A stretch of DNA of 64,000 nt from Azonexaceae bacterium s22 (GTDB lineage Bacteria > Pseudomonadota > Gammaproteobacteria > Burkholderiales > Rhodocyclaceae): contig WYCU01000001.1 in NCBI GenBank assembly GCA_016617495.1, forward strand, positions 434,001 through 498,000, written 5' to 3'. Position 1 is the first letter of the stretch. Every line of letters starts with the position of its first letter. The notes below the pieces were generated by a model. That model worked only from the letters and a program-made list of their open reading frames with translations. It was not told the DNA's origin and ran no database searches. Positions 49,900-59,192 of the stretch are shown here, piece after piece. The translations under genes and the position numbers were made by a program.

Positions 49900-50406
49900 T
49901 CAGTAACCTGCTTTCGGTTTTTCGCTACCGGCAGCCGGTGCGGCTGCTGCGCCTTCGCTTGCGGCCTTTTTCTCCGCGGCCCGGGCATGCGCGTCGCCCA
50001 CGGCCTTGGCGGCTTCCGGCGGCATGTAGTTCTCATCGTGCTTGGCGAGCACTTCTGTCGCGGTGAACGTGCCGTTTTCGGCCAATTTGCCCTGCGCGAC
50101 GACCCCCTTGCCTTCCTTGAACAGGTCGGGAAGGATGCCCTTGTAATTAACCGTCAGATCCTTGTCGGTGTCGGTCACGACGAAGCGGATGGTCACGCCG
50201 TCCGCCTCGCGGGCGATGCTGCCTTCCTTGACGAGCCCGCCGATGCGGAAGAGTTTGCCCTGCGGCGCCTTGCCGGCGGCAACATCAGTCGGCGAGATGT
50301 AGAGCGCGATGTTGCTGTTCAGGGCGTTGAGCACCAGGGCGGCAATGATGCCGATGACGGCCAGCGCGCCGCCAATCAGCGCGAGTTTCTTGTGACGGGA
50401 TTTCAT
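49900..50406 (-). CDS. ccmE: Cytochrome c-type biogenesis haem chaperone CcmE
   Basis: A protein of 168 residues: N-terminal membrane anchor ([23 protein letters not shown]), an OB-fold domain with [12 protein letters not shown] and the haem-binding histidine in [12 protein letters not shown] flexible Ala/Lys-rich tail follows. It carries haem from CcmABCD to CcmF. Its ATG overlaps the ccmD stop. Confidence 0.94.
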   Translation of the reverse strand: MKSRHKKLALIGGALAVIGIIAALVLNALNSNIALYISPTDVAAGKAPQGKLFRIGGLVKEGSIAREADGVTIRFVVTDTDKDLTVNYKGILPDLFKEGKGVVAQGKLAENGTFTATEVLAKHDENYMPPEAAKAVGDAHARAAEKKAASEGAAAAPAAGSEKPKAGY

Positions 50407-50591
50407 TCTGCGGTGTTCCTGGCTTCGGCGCGCATCTGGCGCTTGAGTCGTGAAAGGGTAGCCTTTCGATTGCGGGCGACGAGGATCGGTTCAATGGTCA
50501 TGACGGCAGCCGTGACGCCGAACGATCCCCAGACATAGAGGCCGTAGCCGCCCATATGGAGGAAGTCGGAAAAACTGTTCCAGTAAATCAT
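50403..50591 (-). CDS. ccmD: Haem exporter protein CcmD
   Basis: A small protein of 62 residues with one membrane helix ([20 protein letters not shown]) and a basic cytoplasmic tail, as expected for CcmD, which helps release haem-loaded CcmE. The ATG at 50591 overlaps the ccmC stop (ATGA); the stop overlaps the ccmE start. Confidence 0.9.
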   Translation of the reverse strand: MIYWNSFSDFLHMGGYGLYVWGSFGVTAAVMTIEPILVARNRKATLSRLKRQMRAEARNTAE

Positions 50592-51334
50592 TTTTCGCCC
50601 CCGGCAAGGATGGCCTTGACCCAGTCGGTATGCCGCTCGCGTTCGAGCATGATGGTGCGAACGCGGGCAAAGGCGACGGCGATGGCATACATCCAGAAGC
50701 ACATGGCCATCAGCAGCATGCCCCAGAGCATGGTTTCGGCCATTGAAGATTTGGTCAGATTGACGCTGGAGCCCTGGTGCAGCGTATTCCACCATTTCAC
50801 GGAGAAATAGATGATCGGCACGTTGACCACGCCGACCAGCAACAGCAGCCCGCCGGCCTTGTCGGCGCGTCGCGGATCGTCGATGGCTGCCACCAGCGCC
50901 ATGTAGCCGATGTAGAGGAAAAGCAGGATCAGCTCCGAGGTCAGGCGCGCATCCCAGACCCACCACGTTCCCCACATCGGCTTGCCCCACAGCGCCCCGG
51001 TCCACAAGGAAAGGAAGGCCATGAGCGCGCCGGTCGGTGCCAGGGCCTGCGTCATCATTCCCGACAGCCGGGTGTTGAATGCCAGACCGATGGCCGCCCA
51101 GAAGGCCATGACCAGATAAATGAACATCGACATCCACGAGGCCGGTACGTGAATGAAGATGATGCGGTAACCCTCGCCCTGCTGGAAATCGGTGGGGGCG
51201 ACGAGCATGCCGAGGTAAAGCCCGGCCAGCCCGAAGAGTACCGACGCGGCGGCGAACCAGGGAATGAGGGCGCCGGCCAGCGGATAGAACGTGGCCGGCG
51301 AGGCGAAATGGTAGAGATTGAAGCGACGGGTCAT
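50588..51334 (-). CDS. ccmC: Haem exporter protein CcmC
   Basis: A protein of 248 residues with six membrane helices and the WWD motif (GTWWVWDARLTSELIL), preceded by IFIHVPASWMSMFIY with the conserved histidine. It transfers haem to CcmE. Overlaps ccmB and ccmD by 4 nt each. Confidence 0.95.
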   Translation of the reverse strand: MTRRFNLYHFASPATFYPLAGALIPWFAAASVLFGLAGLYLGMLVAPTDFQQGEGYRIIFIHVPASWMSMFIYLVMAFWAAIGLAFNTRLSGMMTQALAPTGALMAFLSLWTGALWGKPMWGTWWVWDARLTSELILLFLYIGYMALVAAIDDPRRADKAGGLLLLVGVVNVPIIYFSVKWWNTLHQGSSVNLTKSSMAETMLWGMLLMAMCFWMYAIAVAFARVRTIMLERERHTDWVKAILAGGEK

Positions 51335-51999
51335 TCGAGAGCGATCTTCAATGCGGCGGCGGACGCCCAGGGGGCGAAGCCGAGGGAGGCAAAAGTCATG
51401 GCGCCAAGCAGCGAAAGGTGGCCTTCTCCCCCGAGCCCGGACACAGTCGCATCAACAGCGCCAGCCCCGAATATTAGCACCGGGATATACAGGGGCAGAA
51501 CCAGCAGCGACAGCAGCACGCCGCCACCGCGCAGGCCGAGGGTCAGCGCGGCGCCGATGGCGCCGATGCCGGAGAGCGCCGGCGTGCCGAGCAGGATGGC
51601 GCCGGTGAGTACGAGCAAGGCCTCGGTGGAGAGGTCGAACTGGATGCCGAGGACCGGTGCGATCAGCGTCAGCGGCAAGCCGGAAACCAGCCAGTGAGCG
51701 ATCACTTTGCCGGTAACGACCAGCCCGAGCGGGTGTGGTGACAGTGCCAGTTGTTCCAGCGTGCCGTCGCGATGGTCGTCGGCGAACAGGCGCGGCAGCG
51801 AAAGCATGGTGGCGAGCAGCGCTGCAACCCACAGCACGCCGGGCGCCAGTTTGCGCAGCAGATCGGGTTCCGGGCCGATGCCGAGCGGAAACAGGCTGAC
51901 GACGATGATGAAAAAGAACAGCGCCGAGACGATGTCGGCCTGGCGACGCATGGCCAGCTTGAGATCGCGGGCGATCACGGCAGTCACGACGCCAAGCAT
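51331..51999 (-). CDS. ccmB: Haem exporter membrane protein CcmB
   Basis: A protein of 222 residues from ATG 51999, with six membrane helices and CcmB blocks LFFFIIVVSLFPLGIGPEP, FADDHRDGTLEQLALSP and the LPLYIPVLIFGAGAV segment. A longer frame upstream overlaps ccmA and is not used. Partner of CcmA. Confidence 0.93.
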   Translation of the reverse strand: MLGVVTAVIARDLKLAMRRQADIVSALFFFIIVVSLFPLGIGPEPDLLRKLAPGVLWVAALLATMLSLPRLFADDHRDGTLEQLALSPHPLGLVVTGKVIAHWLVSGLPLTLIAPVLGIQFDLSTEALLVLTGAILLGTPALSGIGAIGAALTLGLRGGGVLLSLLVLPLYIPVLIFGAGAVDATVSGLGGEGHLSLLGAMTFASLGFAPWASAAALKIALE

Positions 52000-52613
52000 C
52001 AGGACAGCCCCAGTTCGCGCACCGTACCGGCCGGGATGTCGACGGGCTGGTGGGTGGTCATGACGGCGAGGCCGCCGCGTTGCAGGTGAGCGGAAATGAG
52101 TTGGGCCAGCCAGTCGACCGCAGCTACGTCGAGGGCGACGAAGGGTTCGTCGAGCACCCACAAGGGGCGCCGTTCCTGCACCAGCCGGGCCAGAGCGACG
52201 CGTCGCTTTTGGCCTTGCGAGAGATATTTACAGGCCAGATCCTCGCGTCCGGCGAGGCCGACCTGTTCCAGCGCATCAAGGGCATCGTCTTCCGACAGGG
52301 TTTCGTCGGCGAGACGGGCGGCCACCATGAGGTTTTCCAGCGGCGTCAATTCTTCCTTGATGGCGTTGAGATGGCCGAGGTAGCACAGATCGGCACGGAA
52401 AATCTCTCCAGCGGCCTTGATGGGCTCGCCCTTCCAGCGGATCTCACCGGCTTCGGGCGGCAGCAGGCCGATGAGCATGCGCAGCAGGCTGGTCTTGCCG
52501 GCACCGTTCCGGCCCTTGAGGTAGAGCAATTCGCCGGGGCCGAGCTTGAAGCCGATGCCTGCGAACAGGCGGCGCTCGCCGCGCACGCATTCCAGATTGT
52601 CAGCTTCGAGCAT
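51999..52613 (-). CDS. ccmA: Haem exporter ATP-binding protein CcmA
   Basis: An ABC ATPase of 204 residues: Walker A GRNGAGKTS, LGHLNAIKEELTPLENL typical of CcmA, signature LSQGQKRRVALARL, Walker B LWVLDEPFVALD and MTTHQP. It powers release of haem-CcmE. First gene of the minus-strand ccm operon; its last base is shared with the ccmB start (TGATG). An FNR-like site lies about 57 bp upstream. Confidence 0.95.
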   Translation of the reverse strand: MLEADNLECVRGERRLFAGIGFKLGPGELLYLKGRNGAGKTSLLRMLIGLLPPEAGEIRWKGEPIKAAGEIFRADLCYLGHLNAIKEELTPLENLMVAARLADETLSEDDALDALEQVGLAGREDLACKYLSQGQKRRVALARLVQERRPLWVLDEPFVALDVAAVDWLAQLISAHLQRGGLAVMTTHQPVDIPAGTVRELGLS

Positions 52614-52669
52614 GGAAAAAACCGCGAAAAATCAGGCGCAAATTATGAACGCGCAAGTGTACCGGCAGA

Positions 52670-52683
52670 TTGACGATCATCAA
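52670..52683 (-). promoter_or_regulatory. FNR/ANR-like box upstream of ccmA
   Basis: On the minus strand the site reads TTGAT-GATC-GTCAA, one mismatch from the TTGAT-N4-ATCAA consensus of FNR-family regulators. It ends 56 bp before the ccmA start codon. Confidence 0.55.
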
Positions 52684-52748
52684 ACAAATCAGCGCTGAAA
52701 TTCGTCTTCGCGAGGCCGCTATCGCGGTTTTCCCCCGCGAATTGCCGA

Positions 52749-52783
52749 TTGTCGCGGTCGACCCCGAAAAAAGGGCAAAAATC
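52749..52783 (+). repeat. Dispersed 35-bp repeat, copy 7 (3' of the DUF882 gene)
   Basis: Core TTGTCGCGGTCGAC, CCCG, A6, GGGC, AAAAATC. It lies 8 nt after the stop of the minus-strand gene at 52792, with the T-rich strand in that gene's transcript. CCC/GGG can pair around the first A-tract. Confidence 0.88.
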
Positions 52784-52791
52784 GCGGCCGA

Positions 52792-53358
52792 TTACCAGTA
52801 GCGTACTTTGCCGGTGTCGACGTGCACGAATTTGTCGCGCGGATAAAAGCCAACCCCGCCGACGCCGACGGACTTGGCGGCATCTCGCAGATCGGAAAGC
52901 GGCACGTTGGGCAAGCGGATGTCGATGGCGCGCCCTTCCATGTGCAGGCTGTTGCGGGCCACCCCGCCGGCACGGGTGCGACGCAGCGTGGCGTTGGTGG
53001 TCGGGCAGCGGTAGCCGGAAATGACTTCAAAGGATTGTTCGCTGCCGAGTTCCTGACGAATGCGGAACAGCAGATCGAACAATGCGGGGTCGATGTGCCC
53101 GACTTCGCCGGAGTAATGGTCACGCAGGAAACGGTTGAGTGTGGTCAGCGCTTCCGGGACGTAGTGGTGGCCAACGGCAAAAACGAGGGACAGGCGCTCC
53201 CCGGTGTGGGTGTGGTCGAAAGCCAGGCTGCGGGCGCCGGGCAGGCTGGCCAGCGCGGGTTTGGTCAGCGGCAAGACCGTGCCGGCAACGGCAAGTCGGG
53301 CGGCATGGCGCAGGAAAATCCGGCGCGACGGGGTGAGGGTTCCGGGCATGAAAAGCAA
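52792..53358 (-). CDS. DUF882/M15-type murein endopeptidase, YcbK (MepK)-like, Tat-exported
   Basis: A protein of 188 residues (ATG 53358, or 53349 giving MPGTLTP). The N-terminus has a twin-arginine signal (SRRIFLRHAARLAVAGTVLP). The peptidase M15 zinc site is seen as SGYRC-x-T, then SLHMEGRAIDI and a final FVHVDTG. Relatives cut peptidoglycan cross-links, including 3-3 links made by L,D-transpeptidases. It follows the L,D-transpeptidase gene by 38 nt, the same pairing as ycbB-ycbK in E. coli. Confidence 0.9.
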   Translation of the reverse strand: MLFMPGTLTPSRRIFLRHAARLAVAGTVLPLTKPALASLPGARSLAFDHTHTGERLSLVFAVGHHYVPEALTTLNRFLRDHYSGEVGHIDPALFDLLFRIRQELGSEQSFEVISGYRCPTTNATLRRTRAGGVARNSLHMEGRAIDIRLPNVPLSDLRDAAKSVGVGGVGFYPRDKFVHVDTGKVRYW

Positions 53359-53396
53359 TCCTGATACAACTTAACTTAATGATTCTGCACCTATTT

Positions 53397-54971
53397 TCAT
53401 CGCGATGAAAGCCGTGTGGCAGGTTGCCCGGCCAGGGCTTCGGCGAGGCGTTTATCCTGGCCGTAGAGGTCGTTGAAAAAGTGCGCTTGGCCGTCGATGA
53501 CGACTGCGGTCAGATAGGCGAGGACCACCGGAAGTTCCTCATCGAGTCGCAAAGTGGCGGATTTGCCACGCTTCATGCTCTCCTCGATGCGTTCCTGCGT
53601 CCACGCCGGATCGTTGGCGAGGACGAAACGGGCGAGATCCACCGGGGCCTCGACGCGGATGCAGCCATGGCTGAAATCGCGGCGATCGCGCTTGAACAAT
53701 TGCGGGGTCGGGGTGTGGTGCAGGTAGATGTTGTCCGGGTTGGGAAACACGAACTTGATGTCGCCCAGCGCATTTCGGGCGCCGGGCCGCTGCCGGATGC
53801 GCAGGTGCCCCCGGCTGGCAGCCTCCAGCGCCTCGGGCGAAAAATCGGTGACCACTTTGCCGCTGCCATCGACGAACTCGAAGCCTTGATGGGTGAAATA
53901 GCCCGGGTCCTTGCGCAGCTTGGGAATGGTTTCGCCGCGGGCGATGGAGGGCGGCACGTTCCAGTAGGGGCTGAATTCGATGAAACGCATCGGCGCATCG
54001 AAAAGCGGCGTCGGCGTCTTGGGCGAGGCGCCGACGATGACGTTCATCTCCAGATTTGCCGCGGGTTGGCCGTCGCGCCATTCCAGGCCGCGCAGGCGGA
54101 ATTCCGGCACATTGACGACGATCAGGCGCGGGCCGCTGAGCGGCAGCCAGCGCAGGCGCTCCATGGCCAGTTCGATCTGCTGTACGCGTTCTGCCGGGGC
54201 GACGTTGAGTTCGCGGAAAGTGGCGGCGCCGATGACGCCATCGGGCGTCAGGCCGTGGCGGCTCTGAAAGGCGCGCACGCCATCGACAATTGCGCCTTGG
54301 TAGCGGGAGGGCGTGGCGGTGTTTGCCGGCAGGTCGCCAAGCACGATCAGGCGGTGCGCCAAGGGCGCCAGTCCGGCGTAGGCGTCGCCCGGCGACAGCT
54401 TGCTGCCGGAATAAGGCGGCAGGCGCTGTTCCCAGCCGCCCTGGCGGCTGAGTGCACGGTAGTGGGCGAGCATGGCGCGCAAGTCGGCATACAGGCGGAG
54501 CGGGGGTGCGGCACGTTGCGGCAATTCCGCCATCCGGTTGTCCTGCTGTGCCGTGGTGAGCATGCGGTCGACGGCATCCGGGGTCGAAGGCAGGGCGCTG
54601 TAGTTTTCTTCGATGCTGGCCGGATGCAGGCGCCCGAAACGCAGTTCATGGACGTAGCGGCGTAGCGCGCGGGTCAGGTCGGCATCCAGTTGTGTCGCCT
54701 CGCTGGCTTCCAGCGGGCTGCCGCTGCCGGCGCGGGCGATGCGCTCGTGCAAGCCCGCCGCATCGTAGGTTCTGGGGTCCAGTCCATCCAGATCGGCGCT
54801 GCGCAATACCTCGACTGCCTCCCGGGCGGCGGCGGTGGGCTGGCCGCCGTTGACCCAGGCTTGCGGTGCGGCGAGGAGCGACGCGGCATGGGCCCACAGT
54901 CCGAGGGCAAGCAGGCCAGCAGTCAGGCTGCGAAAGCGGCGGACGTGAGCGGAAGCGGGCTGGGGAGACAT
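53397..54971 (-). CDS. L,D-transpeptidase, YcbB (LdtD)-like
   Basis: A protein of 524 residues: signal peptide, an N-terminal domain with ADLDGLDPRTYD, a peptidoglycan-binding helix set (IVDGVRAFQSRHGLTPDGVIGAATFRELN, about 230-258) and the YkuD catalytic domain with IYLHHTPTP and SHGCIRV (Cys nucleophile). It forms 3-3 cross-links in peptidoglycan. It shares the unit with the DUF882 endopeptidase downstream. Confidence 0.92.
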   Translation of the reverse strand: MSPQPASAHVRRFRSLTAGLLALGLWAHAASLLAAPQAWVNGGQPTAAAREAVEVLRSADLDGLDPRTYDAAGLHERIARAGSGSPLEASEATQLDADLTRALRRYVHELRFGRLHPASIEENYSALPSTPDAVDRMLTTAQQDNRMAELPQRAAPPLRLYADLRAMLAHYRALSRQGGWEQRLPPYSGSKLSPGDAYAGLAPLAHRLIVLGDLPANTATPSRYQGAIVDGVRAFQSRHGLTPDGVIGAATFRELNVAPAERVQQIELAMERLRWLPLSGPRLIVVNVPEFRLRGLEWRDGQPAANLEMNVIVGASPKTPTPLFDAPMRFIEFSPYWNVPPSIARGETIPKLRKDPGYFTHQGFEFVDGSGKVVTDFSPEALEAASRGHLRIRQRPGARNALGDIKFVFPNPDNIYLHHTPTPQLFKRDRRDFSHGCIRVEAPVDLARFVLANDPAWTQERIEESMKRGKSATLRLDEELPVVLAYLTAVVIDGQAHFFNDLYGQDKRLAEALAGQPATRLSSR

Positions 54972-55092
54972 GGAACGGCGCCTGGAAATTTAATGCGCAC
55001 ATTATGGCCCACGCCGCATGCGCTGCGGGGGCGTTGACCTTGGCACGGCGGCGCGCATACTGGCGAGGCGACAAGGGTTCCGGAGTGTGGGC

Positions 55093-55449
55093 ATGCATGA
55101 AATGGCGCTGGCCGAAAGCATCGTCCAGTTGGTGGAAGAAACGGCGGCGCGGGAAGGCGCCCGGCGGGTCAGTTGCATCGTGCTGGAGATCGGGCAACTG
55201 GCGGCTGTCGAGTCAGAGGCCTTGCGCTTCTGCTTTGCGGCGGCCGCGCGGCAAGGCGTTGCCTGCGGGGCCGCGCTTGAGATCCGCGATGTGCCGGGCA
55301 GCGGGCGTTGCGGGGCCTGCGGCGAAACTGTGGCGCTGCTGACCCGGTACGACATCTGCCCGGCCTGCGGCCATGCGCCGCTGGAGATCGTCGGCGGGCT
55401 GGAAATGCGGGTCCGGGAAATCGGGATCGAATCGTCTGAGGAGGTATAG
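55093..55449 (+). CDS. hypA: Hydrogenase nickel incorporation protein HypA
   Basis: A protein of 118 residues beginning [11 protein letters not shown], with the nickel ligand His2, and carrying a zinc finger CGACGE...CPACGH. It delivers nickel with HypB to the large subunit of [NiFe]-hydrogenase. First gene of the maturation cluster; hypB follows after 2 nt. No hydrogenase structural gene is upstream; the neighbour is the divergent ycbB-like gene. Confidence 0.95.
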   Translation: MHEMALAESIVQLVEETAAREGARRVSCIVLEIGQLAAVESEALRFCFAAAARQGVACGAALEIRDVPGSGRCGACGETVALLTRYDICPACGHAPLEIVGGLEMRVREIGIESSEEV

Positions 55450-55451
55450 CA

Positions 55452-56306
55452 ATGTGTACCGTGTGCGGCTGCGCAAGCGGCGAAACGACAATCGAGGGCG
55501 GCATGCCCGTGCATTCGCACGATCATGCGCATGAACACGGGGGGCACGCGCACGCCCATGCGCCGGGCATCGGTGCTGCCCGGATGGTCCAGATCGAGCA
55601 GGACATTCTGTCGCGCAACGATGCTTATGCCCAAGCCAACCGCCAGCATTTCGACGAACGCGGCATTTTTGCGCTCAATCTCGTTTCCAGCCCCGGTTCG
55701 GGCAAGACCACCCTGCTTTGCAAAACCATCGAGGCCTTGAAGGCGCGGCTGGCCATTGCCGTGGTCGAGGGCGATCAGCAGACCGCCAACGACGCCGAGC
55801 GGATTCGTGCGACCGGCGTACCGGCCCTGCAAATCAATACCGGCAAGGGTTGCCATCTCGATGCCCACATGGTCGGCCACGCCGTCGAACACCTGCGGCC
55901 GGCGGAAGGGTCGCTCTTCTTCATCGAAAATGTCGGCAATCTGGTCTGCCCGGCCGCTTTCAATCTTGGCGAGCACCACAAGGTCGTGATTTTCTCGGTG
56001 ACAGAAGGCGAAGATAAACCGTTGAAATATCCCGACATGTTCGCTGCAGCTGACGTCATGTTGCTGAACAAATGCGACTTGTTGCCTTATCTGGAATTCG
56101 ATGCGGATCTTGCCGAGGCCAATGCGCGGCGGGTGAACCCCGATCTGACGATCTTTCGCGTCTCCGCCACGCGCGGGGACGGGCTGGCTGCGTGGCTGCG
56201 ATGGATTGAGGCGGGCCTCGAAACGCAGCGCGCCCGCCATGCGGAAACCGTCGACCAGCTCAAGGCACGCATTGCGGCACTGGAACGGCAGTTGGCTGAA
56301 CGCTGA
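55452..56306 (+). CDS. hypB: Hydrogenase nickel incorporation GTPase HypB
   Basis: A protein of 284 residues. The N-terminal MCTVCGC motif is a high-affinity nickel site, followed by a His-rich stretch ([17 protein letters not shown]) that can store nickel. The GTPase core has [28 protein letters not shown] and NKCDLLPY. It drives nickel transfer with HypA. Confidence 0.96.
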   Translation: MCTVCGCASGETTIEGGMPVHSHDHAHEHGGHAHAHAPGIGAARMVQIEQDILSRNDAYAQANRQHFDERGIFALNLVSSPGSGKTTLLCKTIEALKARLAIAVVEGDQQTANDAERIRATGVPALQINTGKGCHLDAHMVGHAVEHLRPAEGSLFFIENVGNLVCPAAFNLGEHHKVVIFSVTEGEDKPLKYPDMFAAADVMLLNKCDLLPYLEFDADLAEANARRVNPDLTIFRVSATRGDGLAAWLRWIEAGLETQRARHAETVDQLKARIAALERQLAER

Positions 56307-56309
56307 GCG

Positions 56310-58679
56310 GTGGTCGTGACAGAACGCCTGATTCGCGTCCATGGACTGGTGCAGGGCGTGGGCTTCCGGCCTCACGTCTGGCGTCTGGCGCGGGCACTGG
56401 GTTTGGCCGGCTGGGTGCGTAACGATGCGGCAGGTGTCATCATCGCCGTGCGCGGGGTGCAGCTTGAGGCGTTTCTGGCGCGTTTGCCGCAGGAGTTGCC
56501 CCCGTTGGCGCGTGTCGATCATGTGACGGTGCTGGCGGGCTCCCCCGAGCCACCCATTGTTCCTGGGATTTTCGAGATTCTGGAGAGTGTGGCCGGGCAG
56601 GCGGCCACGGCCATTGGCCCGGATGCGGCGATCTGCCCGGCGTGCGTCGCGGATATTTGTAATCCGGCGGGCCGCCGCTGGCGCCATGCCTTTGCGACCT
56701 GTACCCATTGCGGCCCCCGTTACACCGTCAGTCAGGGCATTCCATACGACCGGACGCGGACCAGTCTCGCGCCGTTTCCGCTTTGCCCGGCCTGCGTTGC
56801 CGAGTATGCCGATCCCGTCAATCGGCGTTTTCACGCGGAAACGACCTGTTGTCCGGCCTGTGGGCCCAAGCTCTGGCTGGAGGCGCTGGCGGCACCCTTT
56901 GTCGCGGTCGACCTGCAAAAAGAGGCAAAAATCATCGCGGGCGATGCGTTGGCCGAAACGCTGCGTCTGCTTCGCGCCGGAGGCATCGTCGCCATCAAGG
57001 GGCTCGGTGGCTTTCATCTGGCCTGCGATGCCGACAATACGGCGGCCGTTGCCGAATTGCGTCGCCGCAAGGGGCGCGAGGCCAAGCCGTTCGCCGTCAT
57101 GGCGCTCAATGCCGCCTCGGTGGCGGACATTGCGGTCGTCGGTGCGGCCGAAGCCGCCCTGCTCGCTTCGGCGGCGGCGCCCATCGTGCTTTGTGCAAAA
57201 ACAGGTCGTGATCTGGCGGGGATTGCACCGGAATTGGCAGATATCGGGCTCATGCTGCCGGCAACGCCCTTGCACCTGCTGCTGTGGCATGAGGCGGCCG
57301 GTCGTCCGCCCGGCACCGACTGGTTGGCGGCAGCCCATCCGTTGCGCCTGGTCATGACCAGTGCCAACCCCGGAGGCGAACCGCTGGTGATCGGCAACGC
57401 CGAAGCACGGCAGCGCCTGGCCGGTATTGCCGATGCGCTGTTATTGCACGACCGGGAAATCGTGGCGCGCTGCGACGATTCCTTGGTGCGGCCGCTGGAA
57501 GCCGGCAGCCAGTTCGTGCGCCGCTCCCGGGGGCATGTGCCGGTGCCCATTCGCTTGTCCGGCGGGGGCGCACCCGTACTGGCCTTGGGGGGCTATCTCA
57601 AGAATACGATTTGCGTGCTGCGCGGCGAGGAGGCTTTTCTCTCGCCGCATGTGGGCAGCCTCGACAACGCCGCGACGCTGGCAGCGCTCGAAACGACGGT
57701 GGCACATTTGCTGGCCGTGCTTGAGGTCAAGCCGGCCGCAGTGGCGCATGACGTGCATCCGGATTATCCCTCCACGCACTTGGCCATGCGCCTGGCGGCG
57801 GCATGGGGGGTGCCGGCTTTGGCGGTCGATCATCATGCAGCGCATCTTGCTGCGATTGGTGCGGAACATGCCATTAATTCGCCATTAATCGGCTTAATTG
57901 GGGATGGTGTCGGTCTTGGCCCCGATGGTGGTCTGTGGGGCGGCGAATTGCTCTGCCTGACGGGCGGCGAGTGCACGCGGCTCGGGCATCTCGCACCGCT
58001 GGCCTTGCCGGGTGGCGACCGCGCTGCACGCGAGCCGTGGCGGATGGCGCTTTCCGCGCTCCATGCCTTGGGGCGGGCCGACGACATGGCGGACTTTATG
58101 GCGCGTCGCCACCCCGGCCGGGCGCTCGGGCCCTTGCCGCAAATGCTGGCGCAGCGCCTGCGCTGTCCGCCAACGACCAGCCTTGGCCGCGTTTTCGATG
58201 CGGCCGCCGGGCTGCTCGGCACGCATGCGCTGAGTGCTTACGAGGGGCAGCCGGCCATGGTGCTGGAGGCGCTGGCACGGCGCCACGGCCCCGTCGAAGC
58301 GCTGGCCAATGGTTATCGCCTCCACCGGGATTCAGGCATGGCCGTGCTCGACCTGTTGCCGCTGCTGGGCTGGCTGGCCGATTGCGAGGATGCCGCGCGT
58401 GGCGCCGCGGTGTTTCATGCCACGCTGGCCGAAGCCCTGGAAAATTGGCTGTTTTTTGCCGTCGACCGCGACAATCCGGGCGTGATTGCGTTCGGCGGCG
58501 GCTGCGCGCAGAACGTGTTGCTCGCCAGCAGCTTGCGCGCCCGACTGGCGCGGCGCGGCTGCCGCTTGCTGGAGGCGCATCGGGCGCCGCCGAACGACGG
58601 GGGGCTGGCGCTCGGTCAGGCCTGGCTGGCGCGGCAACGGCTTGCTAAGGCGGCGGGGGCGCCGGACAATGCGGGCTGA
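56310..58679 (+). CDS. hypF: Carbamoyltransferase HypF
   Basis: A protein of 789 residues starting with GTG (56310, or GTG 56316). Domains in order: acylphosphatase (VHGLVQGVGFRPHVWRLA), two zinc-finger blocks (CPACVADICNPAGRRWRHAF...CTHCGP and CPACVAEYADPVNRRFHAETTCCPACGP), YrdC-like (GGIVAIKGLGGFHLACDA) and Kae1-like (HDVHPDYPSTHLA, VDHHAAHLAA, AFGGGCAQN). It makes the thiocarbamate on HypE for CN ligands. Two dispersed repeat copies lie inside: a sense copy encoding VAVDLQKEAKI in the linker before the YrdC domain, and an antisense copy near AVDRDN before the C-terminal GGGCAQN strand. Confidence 0.95.
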   Translation: MVVTERLIRVHGLVQGVGFRPHVWRLARALGLAGWVRNDAAGVIIAVRGVQLEAFLARLPQELPPLARVDHVTVLAGSPEPPIVPGIFEILESVAGQAATAIGPDAAICPACVADICNPAGRRWRHAFATCTHCGPRYTVSQGIPYDRTRTSLAPFPLCPACVAEYADPVNRRFHAETTCCPACGPKLWLEALAAPFVAVDLQKEAKIIAGDALAETLRLLRAGGIVAIKGLGGFHLACDADNTAAVAELRRRKGREAKPFAVMALNAASVADIAVVGAAEAALLASAAAPIVLCAKTGRDLAGIAPELADIGLMLPATPLHLLLWHEAAGRPPGTDWLAAAHPLRLVMTSANPGGEPLVIGNAEARQRLAGIADALLLHDREIVARCDDSLVRPLEAGSQFVRRSRGHVPVPIRLSGGGAPVLALGGYLKNTICVLRGEEAFLSPHVGSLDNAATLAALETTVAHLLAVLEVKPAAVAHDVHPDYPSTHLAMRLAAAWGVPALAVDHHAAHLAAIGAEHAINSPLIGLIGDGVGLGPDGGLWGGELLCLTGGECTRLGHLAPLALPGGDRAAREPWRMALSALHALGRADDMADFMARRHPGRALGPLPQMLAQRLRCPPTTSLGRVFDAAAGLLGTHALSAYEGQPAMVLEALARRHGPVEALANGYRLHRDSGMAVLDLLPLLGWLADCEDAARGAAVFHATLAEALENWLFFAVDRDNPGVIAFGGGCAQNVLLASSLRARLARRGCRLLEAHRAPPNDGGLALGQAWLARQRLAKAAGAPDNAG
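56899..56933 (+). repeat. Dispersed 35-bp repeat, copy 8 (inside hypF, sense)
   Basis: Core TTGTCGCGGTCGAC, CTGC, A5, GAGGC, AAAAATC. It is in frame with hypF (VAVDLQKEAKI). CCT/AGG can pair around the first A-tract. Confidence 0.88.
58440..58474 (-). repeat. Dispersed 35-bp repeat, copy 9 (inside hypF, antisense)
   Basis: On the minus strand: core TTGTCGCGGTCGAC, GGC, A6, CAGCC, then AATTTTC (second A-tract degenerate). Read by hypF as ENWLFFAVDRDN. Confidence 0.7.
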
Positions 58680-58706
58680 TCTTTCATTTGCACTTTCGAC
58701 GCAGCG

Positions 58707-59156
58707 ATGACGCCCCATCCTTCCGATGAAACCCTGTTGGCAGCACTCACCCGCGCCGAGCCCGAGCGCCCTGCCGGGAGCGTGGTGCACTGGGGGGTGT
58801 TGCAGGGCGACTGGCTGGTGGCGGTGGCACATCCCGACCGCGCCCGGCTGATCCTGCTGCCCGCCGGTGGCAGCTTGTGGGGCGACATCCCGGTCGGCCA
58901 GAAGCGCTATGTCACGCTGGCCGAGCAGGCCTGGTTTTTCGTGGCGGCCGACGATGCGGAACTCGGCCCGTATCAGTCCTGCCAGTTGGCCGAGGCGGCT
59001 GATGGCGTGAGCGGGCGCGACGTTGCCGAAATGGTCTGTCTGGATGCACTGAAGCTGCTGGGTATCGCGCCGCCCGCCCCGCTCGAAGCGCCGCCACCGC
59101 CGGCTGCGCCGGTTTCCCGCCGCGGTTTCTTGCGCGCGCTGACCGGCCGGCGTTGA
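58707..59156 (+). CDS. HybE/HupJ-like [NiFe]-hydrogenase assembly chaperone
   Basis: A protein of 149 residues. The core matches the HybE family pattern by eye: WLVAVAHPDRARLILLP (family V-x-PWFMNLVLLP), a GDIPVGQKRYVTL-x-EQAWFF strand and LGPYQSCQLAEAADG (family G-x-Y-x-x-CSL). A proline-rich linker and a basic tail VSRRGFLRALTGRR follow, not typical of HybE. HybE-type proteins hold the hydrogenase small subunit before export. Its place between hypF and hypC supports the call. Confidence 0.65.
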   Translation: MTPHPSDETLLAALTRAEPERPAGSVVHWGVLQGDWLVAVAHPDRARLILLPAGGSLWGDIPVGQKRYVTLAEQAWFFVAADDAELGPYQSCQLAEAADGVSGRDVAEMVCLDALKLLGIAPPAPLEAPPPPAAPVSRRGFLRALTGRR

Positions 59157-59192
59157 TTGCAAGTATTCAAGGAAAGGCTGGAGGAAAACCCC

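Noticed and set aside
50054-50088. CTGTCGCGGTGAACG in ccmE resembling a decayed repeat
   Set aside because: It encodes [15 protein letters not shown], the conserved haem-binding region of CcmE.
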